A DNA stretch of 64,000 nt from UBA5009 sp038043185 (lineage in GTDB: Bacteria > Bdellovibrionota > Bdellovibrionia > Bdellovibrionales > Bdellovibrionaceae): NCBI GenBank assembly GCA_038043185.1, contig JBBTCO010000005.1, positions 1 through 64,000 on the forward strand. Direction: 5' to 3'. A program made the position numbers and the translations under genes. Positions 34,347 through 42,804 of the stretch are shown piece after piece (the stretch's first letter is position 1; each line of letters starts with the position of its first letter). The notes under the pieces were generated by a model that ran no database searches, was not told the origin of the DNA, and was given only the letters and a program-made list of their open reading frames with translations.

Positions 34347-35270
34347 TTACATAGGCTTCAATTCATAAATAACTGAAAAGTCCATGGGCACTTTATCATC
34401 TGACTTTAGATCATCTAATTTATATTTAAGCATCAGATCCTCGATGTGTTTATCTAAAGCTTCACTATCAAGCACTCCATTTTTCCAACGGTTAAGCTGG
34501 TCAGCATAATAAGACGTGAGCTTATCAGCGGCCGCATCATCATTGCCAAGCCAAGTTTTAATATCTTCTTCTGGGTCGAAGATTTTTTTAAGATATCTGT
34601 CGTCTGCGTGAGGCTTCAGTTTTAAACCTGTCACTTGGTGCCCGGACTGCTGGATTAAAAGAAGCGTCAAACGATGCAAAGATGTTTTTTCATACATCGA
34701 AAAAAAATCACTGACTTTCATGACACTTTTTTTCGTCGACTTATGCCAGTCACGAAGCAGGCTTCCCAAATGGATCGTTGTTTCTGGGTGACGAATATTA
34801 TCAACGATCAACTCTTTAAGCTCTCCAGCTTTAATTCCTACTTTTTTGAGTGTCCGCAATAATAAATAAAGCGATGTCGGTGTTCCTTTTTTAGAATCAA
34901 GCCCAACCGTGTCTTTTGTTTTAATCCAACGAGGTGCATTTTCAAAAGGCAAGACTATAACATCAAGAGAAGCCGAATCCTTATTCAGACGAAACTCTGA
35001 GCGACCTTTCCAGGATGTATTTGGAAAAGTCACTTTTGTAATTATTTTATTCTTTAAAAAAACATCTTCGAATTTTAAGATACTGCCATCATCCAATTTA
35101 AGCTGATCACCCGTCGTTATACCGTCAAATAACTTTTTACTATAAGCAACTGATGTCAAATCAACTTGTCGAGAATCAAACACCATCGAACAGTTGAGTT
35201 CAGCAGCATGAACTTGAGCGCTAACTAACAAAAGCGAACTTATTATAAAAAAACGAATTGAGCTTTTCAT
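34347..35270 (-). CDS. Exported protein of unknown function
   Basis: About 307 residues from the ATG at 35270, which has GGAG eight bases before it; the frame continues to 35315 but without such a site. A clear signal peptide ends at A-Q-V-H-A. The mature part has one Cys and a mixed strand/helix composition. No catalytic motif was recognised. The ATG lies inside the end of the HAD phosphatase gene (stop near 35291), 20 bp past it, so the two are co-transcribed. Confidence 0.65.
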   Translation of the reverse strand: MKSSIRFFIISSLLLVSAQVHAAELNCSMVFDSRQVDLTSVAYSKKLFDGITTGDQLKLDDGSILKFEDVFLKNKIITKVTFPNTSWKGRSEFRLNKDSASLDVIVLPFENAPRWIKTKDTVGLDSKKGTPTSLYLLLRTLKKVGIKAGELKELIVDNIRHPETTIHLGSLLRDWHKSTKKSVMKVSDFFSMYEKTSLHRLTLLLIQQSGHQVTGLKLKPHADDRYLKKIFDPEEDIKTWLGNDDAAADKLTSYYADQLNRWKNGVLDSEALDKHIEDLMLKYKLDDLKSDDKVPMDFSVIYELKPM

Positions 35271-35290
35271 ACTTAAATCTCCATTCAAGT

Positions 35291-36136
35291 CTATTGACGA
35301 AACGCTCTGCCACAAGCCAATCCGTTATTATTAGCATTCACGTAATTTTTTAAGCGAATCACGCTAGGCCCAGGAACGTCTGGTTTCGGCGAGTGAATGG
35401 TATCCAAAAATACTGCCGTTGCTTTTGGAAAAGCTTCGACCATGGCGTTGATATTAGCAGGTTCGTTCTCGAAGACACCAATAACTTCACCCATTTCGGC
35501 AATTTTAACAAATGCCTCTTTTTTGAAAACAAGATCATCCATTTTTAGTTCGGGCTTCATAAATAGGGACGAGTTTGAAGAGCTATTTGGGAAAAAATTT
35601 CGCTTTAGATTTGCGATTGTTCCCAATTGCATATTTGGCGCATCACGACCAGTCAAGTAAACAACTTTAGCTCCAGCGCGAACAAGCTTATGCAAGTAAT
35701 TTGCAGATCCTGGAATCGCTTTATCTTTACTGCAATATTCATTGGTGAAAAATCGCTCAAGCCAGAATTTTGAAACTTCCTGAATTAAATCTGCATTCGT
35801 AATGCCTAAATTTTTTAAATCGTCTGTCACTTGATAGTGGATGTCCGATTCTTTCAGTTGAAGTATTTTTTTTGCTTCTTCAGAATATTTTTCTTGCACT
35901 TGTGGCTGATTCGCAAATTCTTTTAATATTCTTAATTTTCTTTCCTGTGTGCTGGTTAAGGTATCATCCAAGTCAAAAAGGACTATGGATTGTCTACCTT
36001 GCGAAGTTAACTCTTTCGCACGATCAATTACGGTTTGAAGTCCTACTGCATTTGTCAAATCACTTTGTGCTAATGCACTGAAACTAAAACTAAGTGCTAA
36101 AGCCATCGCGCTTGTTTTCAATATTGTTAATTTCAT
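35291..36136 (-). CDS. Secreted HAD-superfamily phosphatase
   Basis: 281 residues with a signal peptide (cleavage near S-A-L-A-Q). The HAD motifs are L-F-D-L-D-D-T-L (catalytic Asp pair), Y-L-T-G-R-D (motif II Thr) and E-N-E-P-A-N-I (motif IV). This resembles secreted acid phosphatases and polynucleotide/nucleotidase-like HADs. Substrate unknown. An exported phosphatase could serve phosphate or nucleotide scavenging. It starts the pair with the exported protein just downstream; the next gene upstream is another small exported protein 31 bp away. Confidence 0.82.
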   Translation of the reverse strand: MKLTILKTSAMALALSFSFSALAQSDLTNAVGLQTVIDRAKELTSQGRQSIVLFDLDDTLTSTQERKLRILKEFANQPQVQEKYSEEAKKILQLKESDIHYQVTDDLKNLGITNADLIQEVSKFWLERFFTNEYCSKDKAIPGSANYLHKLVRAGAKVVYLTGRDAPNMQLGTIANLKRNFFPNSSSNSSLFMKPELKMDDLVFKKEAFVKIAEMGEVIGVFENEPANINAMVEAFPKATAVFLDTIHSPKPDVPGPSVIRLKNYVNANNNGLACGRAFRQ

Positions 36137-36167
36137 AAAATTTCTCCTTTGTTTTTTTGTTTATTAT

Positions 36168-36716
36168 TCAGGGAATTGTGCTGAATTGTTTGGATGGTGT
36201 GTAATCTGTGATTTCAAAATTGCAAACGATGTAATCGAAAGCAAAATGCTTTAAGTCTTTACGAAGTATCTGTGGCATATTGACGTTTGCATCCTCAGTT
36301 GCCAACTGAACGACTAAATGAGGTAACTCGGATGAAAAATAACGGTGATCGTAATCATCATAAACAACTTTAACTGGTGCTGCAGTTAACTTTTCACCAA
36401 CTTTGACTTCTCTTAAGCTGTAGAAGGAAACAGATAAAAACTTATAAGTTTTGTAAAGCTCTTTAGTTTCTCTTGCTAGTTTATTACATATTCTTGTTGC
36501 TGTTTCATTAACACTCTCTACGATTGATACTTCTCCCATATTCTTGTTCACAGACACGGCTAAATAGGGCAAACCCATATTACTTTTAGAAATTTTTCTT
36601 TCGCTCTTACCTAATTTAATATTTTCCGCAGTTGAATCGCCTGTTGAGCAAGACTCCGCAGCTAAAGAATTGACCGAGAAACTGATCGCCATTAAAATAA
36701 ACACTAACTTTTTCAT
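36168..36716 (-). CDS. Small exported protein of unknown function
   Basis: 182 residues with a signal peptide ending near S-L-A-A. Three Cys; a central helix region with R-I-C-N-K-L-A-R-E. No family recognised. A CCTCCT ribosome site complement lies before its start. It is the first gene of the leftward exported-protein series and is divergent from a TPR/winged-helix regulator gene; the shared 100-bp gap holds a palindromic operator. Confidence 0.6.
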   Translation of the reverse strand: MKKLVFILMAISFSVNSLAAESCSTGDSTAENIKLGKSERKISKSNMGLPYLAVSVNKNMGEVSIVESVNETATRICNKLARETKELYKTYKFLSVSFYSLREVKVGEKLTAAPVKVVYDDYDHRYFSSELPHLVVQLATEDANVNMPQILRKDLKHFAFDYIVCNFEITDYTPSKQFSTIP

Positions 36717-36757
36717 ATAAACCTCCTCAGGTTATAAATTTTTTTATTTTTTAGCTC

Positions 36758-36786
36758 TTGTATAATATCGCAATGCGATATATAAT
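36758..36786 (+). promoter_or_regulatory. Promoter with palindromic operator in the spacer
   Basis: TTGTAT (36758-36763) and TATAAT (36781-36786) are 17 bases apart. The spacer is filled by a perfect palindrome, ATATCGCA-A-TGCGATAT at 36765-36781. A regulator bound there would block the promoter of the plus-strand TPR/winged-helix gene and could act on the divergent exported-protein operon. Confidence 0.6.
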
Positions 36787-36816
36787 TTATATTAGAATTA
36801 ACGAACGGTAATTATC

Positions 36817-38208
36817 ATGGCTATTGAGAATGAAATTGAACAACTTGTGCAGTCTAAAAAGACCACAAAAGCTAGGGCGCTGATTTTAACTTACTTAAGA
36901 AAAAACCAGTATACGAAGGCCAATATCTTTAAGGCTTCTCAATGGTTTCGCCGTCTCAGTCTTTACAAGGAGGGCTTGAGGCTTCTTATGCAGCTATCAC
37001 CCTTTGAGCCCCTAGCCTCGACTGACATTAAAATTCGAACCGCAGAATTTTTAAGCATCCTGGGTGCCAATTCTTTTGCTATAAAGTTGATAAAAAATAT
37101 TCAGTTATTAACTACCGAAGATTACGAGGTCGTCGCAGGTATTTATTTTGCCGCAAATGATTACCGTACAGCTCTTGAGTATTTTCAAAAACGTATTGCT
37201 TTAATGCCCGATAAAGAAACTTATGAGGCGCGCCTCAGTCGACTGAGCTGCGCCGATTGTCTTGTTCAGCTCGACAAATTTGATCAAGCTATTAATATTT
37301 GTCACAGTCTTCTTAAAGAGTCGAAAGAAGCTTTGTTCGTAGCCATTTGTAAACAAGCCATGGGTGAGTTCCTGGCTCGCGCCGAACGAACCCGTGAAGC
37401 TATAAAGTGGATTAACGAAGCTCGACTCAGTTTCCCGGGAAAAAAAGAAAGCTACGATCATGCCTTACTTGATCGTTGGACAGGCTTTACTTTGGCAAAA
37501 TTAGGAAAAAAAAATGAGAGTAGAAAGTACTTTTCACAATCGACAAAGATCATTAAAAAAATTGGGCTGCGCGAGGAAATTTGGCTTGATAATTTGAAGT
37601 TAGAAGCAGAATTGGGTTTGTTAAATAAAAAGGATTCTTTACGTCTTCATTATTACCCCGGAATACCAAAATCAAATAACACCCTTGAAAAAAGACCTCT
37701 CGTATTGGGGTCAGAAAATGCAAAGATTAAAATCGATCTGGCGTCAGATGAGTTTGTATTTAAAAAAGATTTTTATTTGGGACTTCCATTAGAACTGCGA
37801 CTGTTGGGATTTTTAAGGATTGTCGAGTCCTGGGGAGTGGGTTTTGAGCTTTTAAAAGTACTTTTGTGGCCTGAAGAACCTAATTCGTATTTGCAACTTG
37901 AAGGACGACTTATTCAGCTCGTGCATCGAATAAAAACAATCTATAAAGTAAATGTCGAAATAAAAGAAAAAAGAATTTATTTAAGATCTAAAAGTTATAT
38001 GAAAATTATGGTTTCTATGCGCGGTTATAATCGGTTGCCTTCGAAGCTTAAAACCGATTTTTCCGCAAAAGATTTTCGCAAGATGTACAATCTAAAGAAA
38101 ACTCAATCTGTTCATTGGCTTAATAAATATTTATCTGAAGGAAGAATCCAACGAGTAATAAATGGTCCTCAGACATTTTATAGGCTTACTTCAATTTCGA
38201 ATGAATAA
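36817..38208 (+). CDS. TPR-repeat protein with C-terminal winged-helix domain, probable regulator
   Basis: 463 residues. The N-terminal half (about 1-260) is a set of TPR-like helix pairs. Around residues 315-390 a winged-helix-like segment appears, with Y-L-G-L-P-L-E-L-R-L-L-G-F-L and L-L-W-P-E-E-P, the spacing seen in OmpR-type DNA-binding domains. A further helix-turn-helix-like stretch lies near the C-terminus. Layout and the palindromic operator in its promoter suggest an autoregulated transcription factor. The family has no name I recognise. Confidence 0.6.
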   Translation: MAIENEIEQLVQSKKTTKARALILTYLRKNQYTKANIFKASQWFRRLSLYKEGLRLLMQLSPFEPLASTDIKIRTAEFLSILGANSFAIKLIKNIQLLTTEDYEVVAGIYFAANDYRTALEYFQKRIALMPDKETYEARLSRLSCADCLVQLDKFDQAINICHSLLKESKEALFVAICKQAMGEFLARAERTREAIKWINEARLSFPGKKESYDHALLDRWTGFTLAKLGKKNESRKYFSQSTKIIKKIGLREEIWLDNLKLEAELGLLNKKDSLRLHYYPGIPKSNNTLEKRPLVLGSENAKIKIDLASDEFVFKKDFYLGLPLELRLLGFLRIVESWGVGFELLKVLLWPEEPNSYLQLEGRLIQLVHRIKTIYKVNVEIKEKRIYLRSKSYMKIMVSMRGYNRLPSKLKTDFSAKDFRKMYNLKKTQSVHWLNKYLSEGRIQRVINGPQTFYRLTSISNE

Positions 38209-39598
38209 TCTTTTTTTGTTTAAGAAAATCACGAATTTGTGGCGTTGTCATAAGATCAGTACTTGTCTTTGCCCAAGGTCCTCCCCCGGACCCTGTGACC
38301 AAAAATGTATCTAAATAAGTTGGATTATAAGGAAAAAAATCAAAAGTTTGACTGTTCACCGTGATTAGAATTTTACCTTCTTGAGTAAATGAGAGTTCAG
38401 GCCAGTTTTGTGTAAATGTGATTCTTGGCGGTGAATCATCCGATAAATATCTTCTATTTTGCATTTCTGGAATTATATATGAATAATAGTCCGTCAGTGA
38501 ATCAGCAAGACGATCAATGCCTGACGAAATTTTAAGTTTAATTTTTTTATTTTCACTATCGACTTCCATTGTTTGAGAGAAGCTAAATCTAGATTTATCA
38601 GTAATAATAACTTCATATCCGGCAAGCTCTTTTGCTATTGAACTCGGATCAATAAGCACTAAAAGCAATTGATGCAACTGAACAGCAACGCTCCAAGATT
38701 CAATCTTTTCAGATTCAAATTTAAGCTTTATACCTAATGATTCATACATTTGTCGAATTCGGGAGATAATTGGCTTCAAGAGATAATTATTATGACCCAA
38801 TACATACTGCTCACCGCGGTCACGTTTTTGAGTATTAAATTCTATTTTATAATTTATACCAATATTGGCTTTAATCTCTGCATCGAAGAGTGGAGAAAAA
38901 GACATCAGTTGATGACGAAGATGATTGGTGATCATGCCGGCAAACAATCCTGACTTTTGACTATCCAAAGTCTTTTCTTGTTGAGAGTTATCCATTTCGA
39001 AAAGGTAGGCTTGCATGCCAATCGCTTTTTCAATTTGATTCAAACTTGGCAAGTCTGAAAAATGCGTAGAATCTTTAAGCAACAAAGAACTCCACTGATA
39101 TTTATGACTTTGTTCATAGCCCAATAGACTAAGCACTTCATGTACTGCTATCACCTGGTAAAGTAATTTTTGAATCTCTGGGATGAAAGTATCTTCAATA
39201 TCATCCCATGCATCAGGGTTAATCGCAATTACCGAAGATTCAGGCCAATTCATTGCTGTTAGTATATGACGATTTTCATCTACCAAATCTTTTCTTAAAA
39301 TTATTCCAGCTTTTTTTCTACAAACTTCGGCCAATTTAGTTGCAATCAGGGGAAGATTTAAACTTTTGTCAAAATTCCCTTTTTCAAAAAATTTTATTCC
39401 TAATTTACCAGCATCGCAAAATTGATCTTTATATTCTTGTTCACTTTTTACTTTTACTGTGAATAATTCAAAAAATGAGGGTGCGACTCCTTGCTGAATC
39501 AACATTTCCTTCATACTACCGCCACCCCGTTTTTCACCTGCATTTGACAGATTGAAACAGCTTGCGATTAAAAAAATTGTTAATAATTGGACTTTCAC
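38186..39598 (-). CDS. Exported protein with HExxxxxG-type motif, unknown function
   Basis: 470 residues with a signal peptide ending near N-A-G. In the middle is V-I-A-V-H-E-V-L-S-L-L-G-Y-E-Q-S followed by Y-Q-W-S-S. Similar His-Glu segments occur in many exported proteins of Bdellovibrio-like bacteria, by recollection, and could bind a metal, but a complete HExxH is not present. The 3' end overlaps the regulator gene by 23 bp on the other strand. No catalytic function can be assigned. Confidence 0.6.
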   Translation of the reverse strand: MKVQLLTIFLIASCFNLSNAGEKRGGGSMKEMLIQQGVAPSFFELFTVKVKSEQEYKDQFCDAGKLGIKFFEKGNFDKSLNLPLIATKLAEVCRKKAGIILRKDLVDENRHILTAMNWPESSVIAINPDAWDDIEDTFIPEIQKLLYQVIAVHEVLSLLGYEQSHKYQWSSLLLKDSTHFSDLPSLNQIEKAIGMQAYLFEMDNSQQEKTLDSQKSGLFAGMITNHLRHQLMSFSPLFDAEIKANIGINYKIEFNTQKRDRGEQYVLGHNNYLLKPIISRIRQMYESLGIKLKFESEKIESWSVAVQLHQLLLVLIDPSSIAKELAGYEVIITDKSRFSFSQTMEVDSENKKIKLKISSGIDRLADSLTDYYSYIIPEMQNRRYLSDDSPPRITFTQNWPELSFTQEGKILITVNSQTFDFFPYNPTYLDTFLVTGSGGGPWAKTSTDLMTTPQIRDFLKQKKIIHSKLK

Positions 39599-39787
39599 TT
39601 TTTTCTCTTTTTAGATTAGAAGGCTCCGGAATTATTCTACTTCAATACAGATGCCACCAATTTATAGCTAAAATCTGATCTGCTAGGTATGTCGGTTATG
39701 ATTCCTAACTATACGATTGAGAAAGACTCTTTAGGGCATCCCTGTCTAAAACTTATCCACATTGACAAAATAGCATGTTGTATCTCT

Positions 39788-39847
39788 ATTTTTCCTACTC
39801 ACAGAGATGTCAATATATATATTGACATCTCTGTGAGTAGGAAAAAT
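39788..39847. repeat. 60-bp perfect palindrome
   Basis: Every base from 39788 to 39817 pairs with its partner from 39818 to 39847, with no spacer and no mismatch; the centre is an alternating AT tract. It lies 18 bp beyond the glpD stop in a gene-free gap of about 270 bp. It could act as a strong transcription stop in both directions, but no simple terminator needs such length. Confidence 0.9.
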
Positions 39848-39865
39848 GAACACATACAATCCAAT

Positions 39866-41500
39866 TTAGCGAGTAGCTTTCTGCCAAGCCAATTCCTGTT
39901 CAACATACTTGCGGTAATTTTCTTTTTCTGATTCTGTTTTTTCGTCTGACCAGCCTAAATAATATTTGAATACCGCACCAACAGAATCCAAAGTTTGAAG
40001 ACCATGATCTTTCATTGATAAAAAAACTGGTACTCGGCGAGAATAGAAATCCACCAAATTCAAACACATGCTGTGTTCAATAGCTTGAGCGGCTTCAATT
40101 TCAAGTCCATTCATATCTGGATATTCGTTTAACATTTTTTCAGCTTCCAGGCCATATCGTTCAACCAAGGAATGCAGCTCAGGCAGGGACAGCGCTGGCG
40201 AGCGTTTCCATTTATCATAGCCGGTCAGAGCAGCATCACACTCTTCTGCACCAGTAAATTCATTGAGGGGCCGAGCCGTGTTCACACTTTTGAATTTCAC
40301 TCGCTCATCAATCGACGAGTGTTTTAAAATGTATTCGACAACTTCCTGAGCAATTAATCGATACGTGGTGTATTTTCCTCCGGCTATATAAGTAACTCCG
40401 TGCATATCATTAAATATGCTGTGCTCTCGACTGGTCTTACCTTCGCTAGCGGACTGGTCTTGCACCAAGGGTCTTACTCCAGCGTAACTGGAAAGAATAT
40501 CCTGCGGTTTTATTTTTGCGCCAGGAAAATAGGAGTCTACAATCTGCATCAGGTAATCCACGTCTTCGGGCAATACCGAAACATCTTCAGGTGACCCCTT
40601 ATAATCGGTGTCCGTCGTGCCAATTAAAATCATTTCATGTCTAGGAATCCCAAAAACAATTCGATCGCTTTTCTCGGCTCCCATAACTACGGCATTTTCC
40701 ATTTTCAGGCGGTCACGCGAAAGGGTCAGATGAATTCCCTTTGTTGGTCTTAAAATCGTTTTCCACTTAGGATCAAAACTCTGGGCTAATTGGTCTGTCC
40801 ACGGTCCTACACAGCTGACATAGTGTTTTGCTCGCACATAAAATTTCCTCTGAGTGAGCTCATCTTGGCATAGGACTCGGGTGATTTTTTGATCTTTATC
40901 AAAATCAGCACCGATAGCTTTAACGTAGTTAGCACAAAGAGCATTATTTTCGTTTGCGGATCGCAATGTTTCATAAACCAATCGCGCATCATCCATGTAA
41001 GCATCAGAATATACACAAGCACCCATAAGATCTTTTTCACGAAGAGATGGCATGCGCATCATCGCCTGATCCGCAGATAATTTTTCATGGATCTCTGGAG
41101 CTTGAAAAAGCGCCAACAGATCATACAACCACATTCCCATACCCATTTTCCACAAACTGACTCGGCTTGTTTTATAAATAGGAATCATAAAGCGAAGATG
41201 GTGGACAAGATGCGGAGCCATTTCAAAAAGCTTCGTACGCTCATTTAAGGCTTCAAAGACTAGCTTAAATTCCATATTTTCAAGATAGCGTATTCCACCA
41301 TGAATGAGTTTGCTTGAACGCGATGAAGTTCCAGAAGCAAAGTCCCGGGCTTCAATCATACCGACTTTCATTCCTCGCAAACTGGCGTCACGGGCTACTC
41401 CTGCCCCATTAATTCCGCCACCAACAATAAATAAATCTAACTCTTGAGTTTCAAAGTATTTAAGATTTTTTTGTCTTTCTTGAAATGAAAATTTTTTCAT
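39866..41500 (-). CDS. glpD: Aerobic glycerol-3-phosphate dehydrogenase GlpD
   Basis: 544 residues. The FAD-binding motif I-V-G-G-G-I-N-G-A-G-V-A-R-D-A stands near the N-terminus, and S-S-R-S-S-K-L-I-H-G-G-I-R-Y-L is the GlpD signature. It oxidises glycerol 3-phosphate to dihydroxyacetone phosphate and passes electrons to quinone at the inner membrane. The ATG overlaps the GNAT gene as ATGA. No glycerol kinase or transporter gene is nearby, so the substrate may come from lipid breakdown. Confidence 0.95.
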   Translation of the reverse strand: MKKFSFQERQKNLKYFETQELDLFIVGGGINGAGVARDASLRGMKVGMIEARDFASGTSSRSSKLIHGGIRYLENMEFKLVFEALNERTKLFEMAPHLVHHLRFMIPIYKTSRVSLWKMGMGMWLYDLLALFQAPEIHEKLSADQAMMRMPSLREKDLMGACVYSDAYMDDARLVYETLRSANENNALCANYVKAIGADFDKDQKITRVLCQDELTQRKFYVRAKHYVSCVGPWTDQLAQSFDPKWKTILRPTKGIHLTLSRDRLKMENAVVMGAEKSDRIVFGIPRHEMILIGTTDTDYKGSPEDVSVLPEDVDYLMQIVDSYFPGAKIKPQDILSSYAGVRPLVQDQSASEGKTSREHSIFNDMHGVTYIAGGKYTTYRLIAQEVVEYILKHSSIDERVKFKSVNTARPLNEFTGAEECDAALTGYDKWKRSPALSLPELHSLVERYGLEAEKMLNEYPDMNGLEIEAAQAIEHSMCLNLVDFYSRRVPVFLSMKDHGLQTLDSVGAVFKYYLGWSDEKTESEKENYRKYVEQELAWQKATR

Positions 41501-41973
41501 GCTTTTGTCGTCTTGATCGAAATAACTTGGGGCTGCCAGCTTTCCGGTTTAAATCCACTGACACTGTTCATGATACCCGCTGAATTAGGAAAAAGGACCC
41601 GCTGAAAGTGTTTTTCCCGGGAAAGTTTGTAAGCAAGCTCGCACAACTCATCCCGCGCTTTCAATGAAGCATAACTAATATGTTCAATCCAAAGTGATTG
41701 GGTTTGTCCGTCTAAAAACAAAAGTGGTTGAGCAATAAAATAGCCAGCAAGCAATCCTTCATCTGAAAATTCAGAATCAGTGTCCTCAAATCGAGCCAAA
41801 AAACTCCATCCTAAAGGAAGATAATGCTCTAAGGATTCTTTTCTCCAACGCGCATTCCAGCTTTGAATATCGCGTTCCATTTCATCCGGATAGACTTCCA
41901 CCATTTTTTTTCTTTCAAAGGACATGATTTCTTCTAAGTCAGCGGATTGGATTACTCGACAGTAAAGACTCAT
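41497..41973 (-). CDS. GNAT-like N-acetyltransferase
   Basis: 158 residues, mixed strand and helix, with central L-A-G-Y-F-I-A-Q-P and H-I-S-Y-A-S-L segments suggesting a GNAT fold, though the acetyl-CoA loop R/Q-x-x-G-x-G/A is poorly kept. The stop overlaps the glpD start by ATGA, so the two are co-translated. The substrate is unknown, and inactivity is possible. Confidence 0.5.
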   Translation of the reverse strand: MSLYCRVIQSADLEEIMSFERKKMVEVYPDEMERDIQSWNARWRKESLEHYLPLGWSFLARFEDTDSEFSDEGLLAGYFIAQPLLFLDGQTQSLWIEHISYASLKARDELCELAYKLSREKHFQRVLFPNSAGIMNSVSGFKPESWQPQVISIKTTKA

Positions 41974-42047
41974 CGTGATATTTTTCCTTCGTCAATTTTT
42001 CTTTGTGTCCTTGTATCAAATCAAGTCTTATTTCATAATATTTTTAT

Positions 42048-42797
42048 ATGAAATACAAATCTTATTCAAAATTAACTTGGGATAAAATTCATCAAACTTT
42101 GGATCGCGTTCTGAAACAAGACCCTGAACCAGTGGCTGCCTTCGATGCGGATGGTACTTTATGGGATAGTGACTTGGGCGAAAATTTTTTTCAATACAAG
42201 ATTGATCGAAATTTAGTCAAATTGCCACCTCATCCCTGGGAGCATTACAACGAGCTTAAGAAAAAAAATATGGACCCAAGAGAGGCTTATCTTTGGCTTG
42301 GACAAATCTGTGCTGGTCAAAAGATAGAAACGATAAAAAGCTGGGCACAAGAAGCTTTTAAAGTAATTCAACCTAACCCTATTTTTGAAGATCAGCAAAA
42401 ATTAATCAAAATTTTTCAACAGCATGGCGTGAAAATATACATCGTCACAGCTTCAATCAAGTGGGCGGTTGAACCCGGAGCAGAAGCCTTGGGTTTGACC
42501 CATGATCAGGTGGTCGGCATTGAAACCGCTGTGGAAAATGGTGTGGTTACTGACAAACAAAAAGGCCTTATCACTTATCGAGAAGGAAAAGTTCAAAGCC
42601 TGCTCGAGCACAGTGGCCAGAAAAAAGCTTTTTTTGTCAGTGGAAATACCGAGGGTGATTTAGCGCTACTGGAATCAGCCACCGACCTTCGACTTGTTGT
42701 CAGCGCGGCCTCTCGTGACGAAGAACTTTTTCGTACAGAAAATAAAATGCAACAGATCGCCGCAGAAAAAGATTGGCTACATCATCGATTTATTTAG
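42048..42797 (+). CDS. HAD-superfamily phosphatase, phosphoserine-phosphatase-like
   Basis: 249 residues, no signal peptide. Motif I is F-D-A-D-G-T-L-W-D-S-D, motif II I-V-T-A-S, and motif IV G-N-T-E-G-D. This fits the SerB-like branch, whose members remove phosphate from phosphoserine, phosphocholine or related compounds. Two bases after a T-rich stretch the ATG stands without a ribosome site. It is divergent from the GNAT/glpD pair and convergent with pepP. Confidence 0.82.
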   Translation: MKYKSYSKLTWDKIHQTLDRVLKQDPEPVAAFDADGTLWDSDLGENFFQYKIDRNLVKLPPHPWEHYNELKKKNMDPREAYLWLGQICAGQKIETIKSWAQEAFKVIQPNPIFEDQQKLIKIFQQHGVKIYIVTASIKWAVEPGAEALGLTHDQVVGIETAVENGVVTDKQKGLITYREGKVQSLLEHSGQKKAFFVSGNTEGDLALLESATDLRLVVSAASRDEELFRTENKMQQIAAEKDWLHHRFI

Positions 42798-42804
42798 GGC
42801 GTGC

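Noticed and set aside
39689..39931. 80-codon plus-strand frame through the palindrome
   Set aside because: It reads across the perfect palindrome and into the antisense of glpD; the composition does not look like a protein.
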